The translations under genes were made by a program, and so were the position numbers. From Klebsiella pneumoniae (GTDB lineage Bacteria > Myxococcota_A > UBA796 > SXON01), in the NCBI GenBank assembly GCA_945861635.1, contig CAMAWH010000003.1, positions 118,608 through 182,607 of the forward strand: DNA of 64,000 nt, given 5' to 3'. The notes under the pieces were generated by a model. It was not told the origin of the DNA and ran no database searches. It saw only the letters and a list, made by a program, of their open reading frames with translations. Position 1 is the first letter of the stretch; the number at the start of each line of letters is the position of its first letter. Below are positions 26,735-34,957 of the stretch, in pieces.

Positions 26735-28654
26735 ATGCTTCGACTCCCGACCGCGCTCGCCCTGTTCCTGACCGGATGCAACGCCGGTGACAACAAGCTC
26801 TCCGTCTACAACGCAGCGCCCGTCGTCTCCATCACCAATCCCCCGAACGGCAGCGCCGCCAAGGAAGCGGAGTTGGTGACGCTTTCCGGCCTGGTGGACG
26901 ACAACGAGACACAGCCGAACGAATTGCTGATTCAATGGACGAGCACGCTCGACGGCGTCTTGCAGGAAAACGAACCGGCGAGCAATGACGGTATCACGAC
27001 GACTTCGACCGGAGCACTTACCGTCGGTAATCACACGATCACGTTGTCGGCGACAGATGAGAGCGGCCTGCGCACGGAGAGCGTGATTCAGCTCACCATT
27101 GAGGACGTGCCCGACAACCCGACCGTTCAGATCGTGCATCCCGTCAGCGGCGAGAGTGGAAGGGATGACGGGGAGTACGAGTTCGCCGTTCTGGTCGCGG
27201 ACGAGCAGGATGACGCGACGACGCTGGCCGTGGTCATGGCGTCGGACGTGGACGGTGAGATCTGCACGCCAACGCCGGATGCCGCCGGAGAGGCGCGGTG
27301 CTCAAAAACGCTGACACAAGGCGAGCATCACCTCACGTTCACCGTCACCGACAGCGATGCACTGACGGGGGTCGAGGAATTCCTCTTCACGGTCGCCAGT
27401 GGCAACGCCATCGACGACGACGAGGACGGTTGGACAGAGTTGCAGGGCGACTGTGACGACGCAAACGCAAACGCCAACCCGCGAATCACGGAGACGTACA
27501 ACGGCATCGATGACGACTGCAACAGCGTCATCGACGACCACACGTCGGCGTACGATGACGACGGCGACGGTCAGACCGAACTCGACGGGGATTGCGATGA
27601 CGACGACGATGAGGTCTACGCCGGCGCGGCTCAGGTTTGGGACGCGAAGGACAACGACTGCGACACGATCACCGACGAGGGCACGGATTACTACGATGAC
27701 GACGGAGATGGCTACCCGGAAATCGCCGGGGATTGTGACGATGGGAACATTGCGGCATTCCCCGGCGGCAGCGAAGTGGAAGATGGCGCGGACAACGACT
27801 GCGACACCCTCATCGATGAAGGAACCAACGCCTACGATGACGACGGCGATACCTACACCGAGAACGGCGGAGACTGTGATGACACCGACGACGACATCTA
27901 TCCCGGTGCCACCGAGGACATGCACAACTATGTCGATGAGGACTGCAACGGCGTCGCAGAGGAGGACTTTGACAGCGATGGCTACCTGACCCCTGCGACG
28001 GGCGGTGACGACTGCAACGACGGAGATGCCAGCACCCACCCGTACGCCTCAACAAACGAGAGCGATCCCGCAGATTGCACAACGGATGCAGACGGCGACG
28101 ACTACGGCGATTCATCGCCGGCGTCCGGCGCAGACGCGGGCACGGACTGTGACGACAGTGACGCCGATGTCAGCCCCGACGGCAACGAGGAATGTGACGG
28201 CGCGGACAACGATTGCGACGGCTCCACGGACGAGCAGAACGCGGACGGCTGCAGCGTCTATTACTACGATTACGACGGCGATGGATACGGCTCAGACAGC
28301 GTAACTGGGCGTTGCTACTGTGCAATCAGCGGGTACTACACCAGCGCATACGACACGGATTGTTACGACTACAACTCCAGCGCCAGTCCTGCCGCCACGA
28401 CATACTCCACGTCGCAACGTGGAGACGGCAGCTACGACTGGAACTGTGACGGTGTCCAGGATAAATATTGGAAGTCGTACGGCGGGGCATGTGGCGGCTG
28501 GCCGACGTGTGGCACAACCGTGGGTTGGACAGGAAGCTCCGCCCGATCCTGCAGCAGTTCGGGAACCTACTACCCCAGCGGCGCGTGCACGCTTCCCTTC
28601 CCGTACACGAGTTGCAGCGCGTCCACGTCAACGTATACGCAGAAGTGTTTGTAG
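26735..28654 (+). CDS. MopE-repeat (divided metal-binding motif) surface lipoprotein
   Basis: 639 residues. Lipoprotein signal MLRLPTALALFLTGC with Cys15, then two Ig/cadherin-like modules (PVVSITNPPNGS, PTVQIVHPVSGE). From about residue 225 there are around seven Asp-rich repeats of the form DDDGDGYxExxGDCDD...DNDCDxxIDEG, the 'putative metal-binding motif' of Methylococcus MopE. The last ~100 residues are a Cys/Tyr/Ser-rich cap (GGACGGWPTCGTTVGW). Likely a calcium- or copper-binding outer-surface protein. It is followed 198 bp later by a second MopE-repeat gene on the same strand. Confidence 0.85.
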   Translation: MLRLPTALALFLTGCNAGDNKLSVYNAAPVVSITNPPNGSAAKEAELVTLSGLVDDNETQPNELLIQWTSTLDGVLQENEPASNDGITTTSTGALTVGNHTITLSATDESGLRTESVIQLTIEDVPDNPTVQIVHPVSGESGRDDGEYEFAVLVADEQDDATTLAVVMASDVDGEICTPTPDAAGEARCSKTLTQGEHHLTFTVTDSDALTGVEEFLFTVASGNAIDDDEDGWTELQGDCDDANANANPRITETYNGIDDDCNSVIDDHTSAYDDDGDGQTELDGDCDDDDDEVYAGAAQVWDAKDNDCDTITDEGTDYYDDDGDGYPEIAGDCDDGNIAAFPGGSEVEDGADNDCDTLIDEGTNAYDDDGDTYTENGGDCDDTDDDIYPGATEDMHNYVDEDCNGVAEEDFDSDGYLTPATGGDDCNDGDASTHPYASTNESDPADCTTDADGDDYGDSSPASGADAGTDCDDSDADVSPDGNEECDGADNDCDGSTDEQNADGCSVYYYDYDGDGYGSDSVTGRCYCAISGYYTSAYDTDCYDYNSSASPAATTYSTSQRGDGSYDWNCDGVQDKYWKSYGGACGGWPTCGTTVGWTGSSARSCSSSGTYYPSGACTLPFPYTSCSASTSTYTQKCL

Positions 28655-28707
28655 CGGTCGCGCCGGCGGGCTTGGCGCGTTCGCCCCTTGCAGGTGCGGC
28701 GGGGGTC

Positions 28708-28719
28708 GTCGGTACCGAC
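28708..28719. repeat. 12-bp perfect palindrome between the two MopE-repeat genes
   Basis: GTCGGTACCGAC lies in the 198-bp gap and a near copy (GTCGGGTACCGTCG) is found about 125 bp further, just before the start of the next gene. It could be a regulator site; the role is not shown. Confidence 0.3.
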
Positions 28720-28852
28720 CGCCACGCGGACGCGTAGCGGCCCCAAACAACGCCCGTTACGACTCCCTGATTCTCGTAGTCGCACGCACGCCCGGTGCAG
28801 ACCGGTGTCGCGGAGGTAGCCACGGCGCCCGCGGTCGGGTACCGTCGCCGGC

Positions 28853-30994
28853 ATGTTGCTGTTCGCTGCCGCCGCCCTCGCCGCTGACGTGGAGGTGTTT
28901 TCGGACAACTTCAACTCCTCAGACACAACGTCGTTTTCGGGAACCACCGGGTGGTACACGGGCTACGCATCCGACACGTGGTCCACGAAAACGTACGGAG
29001 GCGTCTATGCAAAGACGGACGACTCGACGGGCACCTGGGGCTCGGGCGGCGCGGTGGACAACCACCTTGTCTACACCGGGGACAGTTGGGGAGAAACCAT
29101 CTTCGATGTGAGCATGTACCTCGGCGACAATGACGCCAGCGGCCTCGTTTTCCGCTATCAGGACGCTTCGAACTTCTACATCTTCATCACCGGATCCGAG
29201 TACGCGCCGGGCACCGGCACGGGTGCCTCCACGACGCGGGTCGGTTCGGCCCTCATGAGGGTGAGTGCCGGGAGCGCAACCGTGCTCGCAAGCCTGGCGA
29301 CGACATACACCCAGTATCGCAGCTACGACGTGGAGGTCGTGGCGAATGGATCGAGCCTGGAAATATGGTTCGACGACGACCGAAATGGCATCTTCGAGGC
29401 GGCCGACCTGATCCTTTCGGCCACGGACGCAACGTTCTCTACGGGAGAAATCGGGCTGTACTGCTTCAATAGCGGGGAATCGATCGCCGGTTGCTACTTC
29501 GACGAGGTGTACGTTTACCAGACCGACACCGATTCCGACGGTATTTCCGACGAAGATGACAACTGTGACGCGGTGGCGAACCCCACCCAGATCGACACCG
29601 ACGAGGATGACGTTGGGGACAGCTGCGATAGCGACTCCGACGGAGATGGATACGCAGCGGGGAGCACCGCCGCGGACGACTGCGACGACACCGACGACAC
29701 CGTAAACCCGGGCGCGACAGAAACTTGCGCGACCACCGTCGACGACGACTGCGATGGCTCGACCAACGACACCGGCGCAACCGGCTGCACCACCCGATAT
29801 TATGACTTGGACGCCGACACCTACGGCACGTCGACATCCCTGTGTACCTGCACCGCGTCCGGGTACTACACCGCCTCGCTCAAAACCGATTGTGACGACA
29901 CGGACGCGTCGGTTCACCCCGGTGCGTCGGAGACCTGCGACCTCGACGATGAAGACTGCGATGGCAGCATCGACGAGAGCGCCATCGACCGAACCACGTT
30001 CTATGACGACGCAGACGACGACGGCTACGGAGATTCGGCAACGGGCGCCCTGGCCTGCACCGCCGGCGTAGGCGAGGTAGCGGACAACACGGATTGTGCC
30101 GACGGCGACGCTGACATCTACCCTGGCGCCGTGGAACACTGTGACCTCGTGGACGAGGACTGTGACGAGGCGATCGACAACGACGCCATCGATCAGGTCA
30201 CCTACTACCTCGATAGTGACGGCGATTTGTTTGGCGACCCGACGACCGGCGTGGACGCATGCGCAGGCGAAACCGGCCAGGTCATCGACGACACCGACTG
30301 CGACGACACACGTGACACCGTTTACCCCGGCGCCATCGAGACGTGCAATCTGCTGGACGATGACTGTGATGGCACTGTCGACGCCCCCGACGCGATCGAC
30401 GCCATCACGGTCTACGCGGACGTGGACGGTGACGGCTTCGGCGATCCCGACGCACCGATGGACGTGTGTGACCCCCCGGAGGACACCACCGCGGACAACA
30501 GTGATTGTGACGATACGAACGCCGATGTGCATGCCGACGCCTCAGAGGTTGCCAACCGCGTGGACGACGACTGTGACGGCCGGCCGGACGACGGCTTGGA
30601 CACGGATGGAGATGGTCTGAGTGACGACGTGGAATTGCTCGACACCCTCACCGACCCCTACCTCCTCGACACGGATGGAGACACCCACAACGACGGTGAC
30701 GAAGTGACCGCGGGCACCGACCCGCTCGACCCCTTCGATCCGGGCTCCGATACCGGCGATACCGGAGCGGACACCGGCGACACAGGCACGGACACCGGGG
30801 CCGATTCCGGCACGGAGGACACGGCCGACACCAACGACTCCGCCCCGGGCGATACCGACGACGTTCCAAGCCTTCGCCGGGGTGGCTTCTACGGCGGCGC
30901 TTGCAACACGAGCGGTCACCCCGCAGGTCCGCCGAGGTGGGCAGTGCTCCCACTCGCGGCGTTGATGCTCCTGCTTCGACGGCGGCGCGCATGA
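28853..30994 (+). CDS. MopE-repeat / thrombospondin-3 protein with MYXO-CTERM-like tail
   Basis: 713 residues. A short signal (MLLFAAAALAADV) is followed by a ~190-residue lectin/LamG-like sandwich (SGLVFRYQDASNFYIF, YDVEVVANGSSLEIWFDD), a thrombospondin type 3 segment (DTDSDGISDEDDNCDAVANP), five MopE-type repeats, another TSP3-like segment, an Asp-Thr-Gly linker (DTGDTGADTGDTG) and a terminal GGACNTSG...ALMLLLRRRRA. That tail (Gly-Cys motif, helix, Arg cluster) is the MYXO-CTERM sorting signal, so the protein is likely processed and displayed on the cell surface. The stop overlaps the OmpA-family gene by ATGA. Confidence 0.85.
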   Translation: MLLFAAAALAADVEVFSDNFNSSDTTSFSGTTGWYTGYASDTWSTKTYGGVYAKTDDSTGTWGSGGAVDNHLVYTGDSWGETIFDVSMYLGDNDASGLVFRYQDASNFYIFITGSEYAPGTGTGASTTRVGSALMRVSAGSATVLASLATTYTQYRSYDVEVVANGSSLEIWFDDDRNGIFEAADLILSATDATFSTGEIGLYCFNSGESIAGCYFDEVYVYQTDTDSDGISDEDDNCDAVANPTQIDTDEDDVGDSCDSDSDGDGYAAGSTAADDCDDTDDTVNPGATETCATTVDDDCDGSTNDTGATGCTTRYYDLDADTYGTSTSLCTCTASGYYTASLKTDCDDTDASVHPGASETCDLDDEDCDGSIDESAIDRTTFYDDADDDGYGDSATGALACTAGVGEVADNTDCADGDADIYPGAVEHCDLVDEDCDEAIDNDAIDQVTYYLDSDGDLFGDPTTGVDACAGETGQVIDDTDCDDTRDTVYPGAIETCNLLDDDCDGTVDAPDAIDAITVYADVDGDGFGDPDAPMDVCDPPEDTTADNSDCDDTNADVHADASEVANRVDDDCDGRPDDGLDTDGDGLSDDVELLDTLTDPYLLDTDGDTHNDGDEVTAGTDPLDPFDPGSDTGDTGADTGDTGTDTGADSGTEDTADTNDSAPGDTDDVPSLRRGGFYGGACNTSGHPAGPPRWAVLPLAALMLLLRRRRA

Positions 30995-32580
30995 TGCTCT
31001 TCTGGGTTGGAGTGGCGGCGGCGGGCGGGATACCGGACGCGACGCTGAACGCGCAGGCATGGCGGCTGCCGGTCGACGCGAGTCGAACGCTGTGGGCCGA
31101 CGACGCCGGCGGTGCGCCCGGCTTTTCCACGCGGCTTGGACTTGGGTACATGAAAGACCCCTTCGTGTGGCAATGGCAGGACTCGGGTGAAACGGTTCCG
31201 ATCGTCGGAGATGTGCTCGGCATCAATGCGATAGCGGCCTACCGCATCTGGCGGCTCCGCGCGGGTGTGGACCTGCCGCTCTACCCGATAGCCAGTGGCG
31301 GCACCGCGAGCGGCGGCGGGATTGGCGACCTTGCACTCGACCTGAAGGGGGTCGTTTTGGACCCGACAACGGCGCCCATCGGCTTGGGTGTCACCGGGCG
31401 TTTCGCGTTTCCCACCGCGACGACCGACGTCCCGCTCGGCGGAGACGGCGTAGGATGGGAAACGGCGCTGGTGGCCGATAAAACACTCGGTCCGGTGTTG
31501 CTCGCGGCGAACGTCGGCGCACGCGGAATGCCCGGAGCAGCACTTGGGAACGTGACGACGACCCAACAATTCACCTTTCGGCTCGGCGGCGGGTTCGCGG
31601 CGTCGGACGCCGCCGGAATCTCCCTCGATCTGGCCGGTGCCCTTTCGCTGGACGACCCTGCGAACGCCGCCGGCTCGCCGGTCGAGGCCATGGTGGGCGG
31701 ATGGTACCATCTGAGTGCGCCGTTGACGCTGCGTGCCGGGGTGGGCCGGGGGTTGACCCGTGGAATCGGCGCACCGGCGTTCAGAGGTGTGCTGGCGCTC
31801 AGTTGGGAGCCGGGGAGCGCACCGCCGGCGACCAGCAAAGTGACCACAACGACGACGACGACACCAACCAAGACGCCAACCAAGACGCCGGCCAAGCCGG
31901 CGGTCAAAACAGCGCCCGACACGCCGCCACCACCTCGCGGCATCATCGTCATTGACGGCACCTCCAAAGAGCCGCCAGGGACGGTGCGAATCGACGTGCG
32001 AGATGAAAACGGTGCTGCCATCGATGCCACCGCGACGTTTGACCAGCATCCGGCGGCACCGATTGGCGGCGGTCGCGCGAATGCCCGCGTCGCCACCGGG
32101 ACGTGGACGGTCGTGTTTCAGGCCGCCGGGCACATCCCACAGGCGAAAACGATCACGGTAGAAAGCGGGAAGTCGGTCGATGTCAAAATCAGCCTCAAGG
32201 TCGCGAGGGTCACCATCACCTCAGACCGCCTGCAACTTGCCGGGAAGATCGCGTTCGAGGGGAGCAAGATTCGCACGGAGTCGGTTGCACTGATGGACGA
32301 GGTATTGGCGACGATCCAGGCTCACCCCGAGATCACGGGCATTCGCATTGAGTCGCACACCGACAGTCGCGCTTCCGTAGAGTATGCGCTGACGCTCTCC
32401 GGCGCTCGAGCAGCCGCGATTCAGGCGTACCTTGTACAGCGCGGACTCTCGCCCGACCGCTTCGTTGCGGCCGGGTATGGCGGCAGCCGACCGCTGATCA
32501 AGACCGACAACGAAGCCGCGTGGGAGCGCAACGATCGCATCGAGTTCGTCATCACGGAGCGGATCGGCACGGGCGGATAG
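30991..32580 (+). CDS. OmpA-family outer-membrane protein
   Basis: 529 residues starting MMLFWVGVAAAGG at 30991 (the track start at 30901 reads back into the previous gene). An N-terminal ~250-residue region has alternating barrel-like strands (FSTRLGLGYMKDPF, GLGVTGRFAFPTATTD, FRLGGGFAASD). A Thr/Lys/Pro linker (TTTTTTPTKTPTKTPAKP) and a PEGA-like beta domain (GTVRIDVRDENGAAID, GTWTVVFQAAGH) precede the OmpA peptidoglycan-binding domain (KIAFEGSKIRTESVALMDEV, IRIESHTDSRASVEYAL, LSGARAAAIQAYL, GGSRPL, RNDRIEFVI). It is co-translated with the MYXO-CTERM protein and may anchor or export it. Confidence 0.9.
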   Translation: MMLFWVGVAAAGGIPDATLNAQAWRLPVDASRTLWADDAGGAPGFSTRLGLGYMKDPFVWQWQDSGETVPIVGDVLGINAIAAYRIWRLRAGVDLPLYPIASGGTASGGGIGDLALDLKGVVLDPTTAPIGLGVTGRFAFPTATTDVPLGGDGVGWETALVADKTLGPVLLAANVGARGMPGAALGNVTTTQQFTFRLGGGFAASDAAGISLDLAGALSLDDPANAAGSPVEAMVGGWYHLSAPLTLRAGVGRGLTRGIGAPAFRGVLALSWEPGSAPPATSKVTTTTTTTPTKTPTKTPAKPAVKTAPDTPPPPRGIIVIDGTSKEPPGTVRIDVRDENGAAIDATATFDQHPAAPIGGGRANARVATGTWTVVFQAAGHIPQAKTITVESGKSVDVKISLKVARVTITSDRLQLAGKIAFEGSKIRTESVALMDEVLATIQAHPEITGIRIESHTDSRASVEYALTLSGARAAAIQAYLVQRGLSPDRFVAAGYGGSRPLIKTDNEAAWERNDRIEFVITERIGTGG

Positions 32581-32632
32581 GCGATCGCGGATGCGACGGC
32601 GGCCGAGTGCGTCCGTTATTTTGGACGGCGGC
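32581..32632. repeat. Dispersed ~50-bp repeat, copy A
   Basis: GCGATCGCGGATGCGACGGC continuing to TTATTTTGGACGGCGGC starts at the base after the OmpA-family stop and fills most of the 56-bp gap to the convergent monooxygenase stop. A near-identical copy is at 56319. CGTCC-GTTATTTT-GGACG within it can fold into a 5-bp hairpin, so it may act as a 3' processing or termination element. Confidence 0.65.
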
Positions 32633-32636
32633 TTTC

Positions 32637-33605
32637 CTATGGGCGGCGACTGATTTCGACGTTGCCGCCGAAACAGGTCACCGGCGCTTCGAGCGGGTAG
32701 GCCACTCCAACGGTCGTGCACATCTCGTCGGGATACCCAAGCGTGTCGTCCGTCTCGTTGTGCCACGCACACGTCGTCGTAAACACGTCATGCGCCGCCG
32801 CGGGGAAGGCGTCCGCCGCATAATTTTCGATGATGGGTGTGTCGCGATATTCGGGCTTCCACGGGTTCACGTCGTAGACCGTGCTGACGTTGGAGCCCAC
32901 CGTCAGATCGACGCGATAGCTGGACCCAAGCCCGTGCATGTGCCCCATCAGGGAGAGGACGTGGACATCGGTGCCAAACTCACAGCCAAACGTCGTGGTG
33001 TAGTCTGCTCCTGGGGGGATGGCGAGGCCGCCAGCGTCGAACTGGTAGGCACTTGCCCACTGCTCGACCTCATCCACCGCTACGAAGCCGAGCGAGATGG
33101 CGCTGCGCGCCCAAAGCGTCTCCTTTCCGGAGTTTACGAAATGCGTATCCACGACCCAACGTTGGCCCGACGACAACCGCATCGCAATGCCTTCGGGCAA
33201 TTCCAGCCAGTCCTTGTCCACGGTTTCGGGCGTCACGCCCACCCCCTCGAACAGTGGCGTGTAGTTGCTTTGCATCCCCCCCGCGCCCTCGGGGCACGGA
33301 ATCATCGTCCCATCTGGGTATTCATCGTCCGACACGGCCTTCAGTTGATTGTGGTGGCTGAATTCGGGCGCGTTCGTCTCCGGGTACATGTACACGACGC
33401 CCACATCCGGGCCGGAATAGGTGCCGTAATAGCACTCAAGTACCGTGGAATACGGCGGCACCTCGATGAGCGGCGTCAGCATGGCGGCACCCGGGTCGGG
33501 AGCGGGCGTCGGCGTCCATGCCTCCGCTTCCGTGCGCGCGTCCGCGGCCTCGCCGGTATCGGCGGCCCGCATCGAGCTGGCACAAGCGAGGATGAGAAGG
33601 GTCAT
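32637..33605 (-). CDS. Copper type II (PHM/DBH-like) monooxygenase lipoprotein
   Basis: 322 residues with lipobox LILAC (Cys8). All six copper ligands of peptidylglycine alpha-hydroxylating monooxygenase are recognisable in order: His84-His85 (SHHNQL) and His155 (VDTHF) for CuH, His222 and His224 (GHMHG) and Met295 (PDEMC) for CuM. The DEMC motif matches the animal enzymes closely. Six further Cys residues could form disulfides. Family members hydroxylate C-H bonds using ascorbate and O2; the substrate here is unknown. It is convergent with the OmpA-family gene and near MopE-repeat proteins. Confidence 0.82.
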   Translation of the reverse strand: MTLLILACASSMRAADTGEAADARTEAEAWTPTPAPDPGAAMLTPLIEVPPYSTVLECYYGTYSGPDVGVVYMYPETNAPEFSHHNQLKAVSDDEYPDGTMIPCPEGAGGMQSNYTPLFEGVGVTPETVDKDWLELPEGIAMRLSSGQRWVVDTHFVNSGKETLWARSAISLGFVAVDEVEQWASAYQFDAGGLAIPPGADYTTTFGCEFGTDVHVLSLMGHMHGLGSSYRVDLTVGSNVSTVYDVNPWKPEYRDTPIIENYAADAFPAAAHDVFTTTCAWHNETDDTLGYPDEMCTTVGVAYPLEAPVTCFGGNVEISRRP

Positions 33606-33670
33606 GAGCGTTCCATTCTACCGTACGAGCGAATAGACGGCGCGGCCCAAACGTTGGTAAGTAGATCCCC

Positions 33671-34621
33671 ATGGCCCGCGTCCGCCAGCCCCTGACCTCG
33701 CGCCACCATGCGCCGGGGTTTGTCGCGAGCTTCGGTCTGCACGTCGTCGGGCTGTTGATCGTGCTTCTCGGCCGCGCTGCCGCTGAGCCTGCACCCCCCT
33801 CCGCTGAAGGAGATGCCGGCCTCGCGGAAACGGACGCCCCCGGCGGGGAGATGGTTGCCGTCGCTTCGTCGGACGAGCCAACCATCAATATTCGCAGCAT
33901 CGGGATCATCGACGACACCGTCCCGGCGGCCGCGGCGCCGCCCTCAGAGACGCCACCAACGCCGCAGGCGCCGACGGAGGACGTTCCCCTTCCTGCGGTG
34001 GCGGAGGTTGCGCCCATCGCCGACCCGCCCCCGCCGACCCCGGAGCCAGCGCCCTCTCCTGCCACGCCGCCGGCCGAGGTCTCGCCTCCCCCCGCCGACA
34101 CCACGGGCAACGCCGACGTGCCACCGCCTCAGGACGACGTAACGGAGTTGGCGGAAAAGACGAAGCAACCCCGCGGTCGGAAGGGCCATCGGCCTCCTCG
34201 CGCCGGCACAGGGGATGACAAGTGTCCGCCGCCGGTGAACACCATCGAAGCCCTGGATGAATCACACTTCCTCATCGAGCGGCCCTTCGTCGAATACTAC
34301 GCGCGCCACATTCCCGAGTTGATGAAGCTTGGCAGCGTTTGGGCACACAAGGGCAAGGACGGCAAGCCCGACGGCTTCCGGGTTGGGCTTGCCAAGTGCA
34401 GCGTCCTGCGGCAGGGCGGGCTGCGCAGCGGCGACATCGTGCACGACATCAATGGCATCCAGATCGATAGCCTGCTGGAGGCCGTCGGCGCGTATTTCAA
34501 GCTGCACAAAGAGGAGCACATCGAGGTGCGTCTGGCCCGTCGCGGGAAGCCGGTCGTGCTGTCGTTTGAGATTCAGCAGAAGTTGGCGAAGAAAGGAAAG
34601 GGGAAGACCAAGGGGAAGTAG
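33671..34621 (+). CDS. Inner-membrane protein with PDZ / GspC-like domain
   Basis: 316 residues. One N-terminal membrane helix (FVASFGLHVVGLLIVLLG), then ~120 residues of low-complexity Pro/Ala/Glu (PPPPTPEPAPSPATPP) that could cross the periplasm, then a C-terminal domain with ALDESHFLIERPFVEYYARH and a PDZ segment (VLRQGGLRSGDIVHDINGIQI, EHIEVRLARRGKPVVLSFEI) resembling the type II secretion protein GspC or a TonB-like periplasmic linker. The end is a Lys-rich tail. No other T2SS gene is nearby. Confidence 0.7.
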   Translation: MARVRQPLTSRHHAPGFVASFGLHVVGLLIVLLGRAAAEPAPPSAEGDAGLAETDAPGGEMVAVASSDEPTINIRSIGIIDDTVPAAAAPPSETPPTPQAPTEDVPLPAVAEVAPIADPPPPTPEPAPSPATPPAEVSPPPADTTGNADVPPPQDDVTELAEKTKQPRGRKGHRPPRAGTGDDKCPPPVNTIEALDESHFLIERPFVEYYARHIPELMKLGSVWAHKGKDGKPDGFRVGLAKCSVLRQGGLRSGDIVHDINGIQIDSLLEAVGAYFKLHKEEHIEVRLARRGKPVVLSFEIQQKLAKKGKGKTKGK

Positions 34622-34957
34622 TTTCGGGGGGGGTCACTTCGGCGAAGCGTCGCGTTTTTTTGGGGCCGACCTGAAGGTCGTCCGCTTCGAACGCCGACTC
34701 GACACGACGCTCTGCGGAGTGGATGTAGAGCAGGCGGCCGTGGAATTGCGAGTCGCTGTCGCCGGGTTGTCGCGAATCCCTCGAGAGTGGCGTGACGGCG
34801 CGGATTTACGCGGCGCCGCGCGCAAACCTAGCATGGAGACCCGCTCCGTGCGACGAGTGCGCCCCAACGCTGGATTTTTCGACGTTCAACGATGATGTGT
34901 CGCGACACCCGACGATGATTGGGCACTCCATCCTGGGCGAGCGCACTCAGGGTCGCG
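34622..34957. other. 336-bp convergent intergenic region
   Basis: Lies between the PDZ protein stop (+) and the FGE-lipoprotein stop (-). It contains a T-run (GCGTTTTTTTGGGG, about 34651) behind a very short stem (CTTC-GGC-GAAG), a plausible terminator for the plus-strand gene, and a perfect 12-bp palindrome GTGTCGCGACAC at 34897-34908. The short ORFs here have no protein-like pattern and I see no gene. Confidence 0.5.

Noticed and set aside
27400-28250. Regularly spaced repeats that could suggest a CRISPR array
   Set aside because: They are degenerate Asp/Gly codons of the MopE-type protein repeats, with a continuous reading frame and no identical repeat units.
29466-30532. Minus-strand ORFs rich in Val/Gly opposite the MYXO-CTERM gene
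   Set aside because: They are the complement of GAC/GAT-rich repeat codons, which always leave an open antisense frame.
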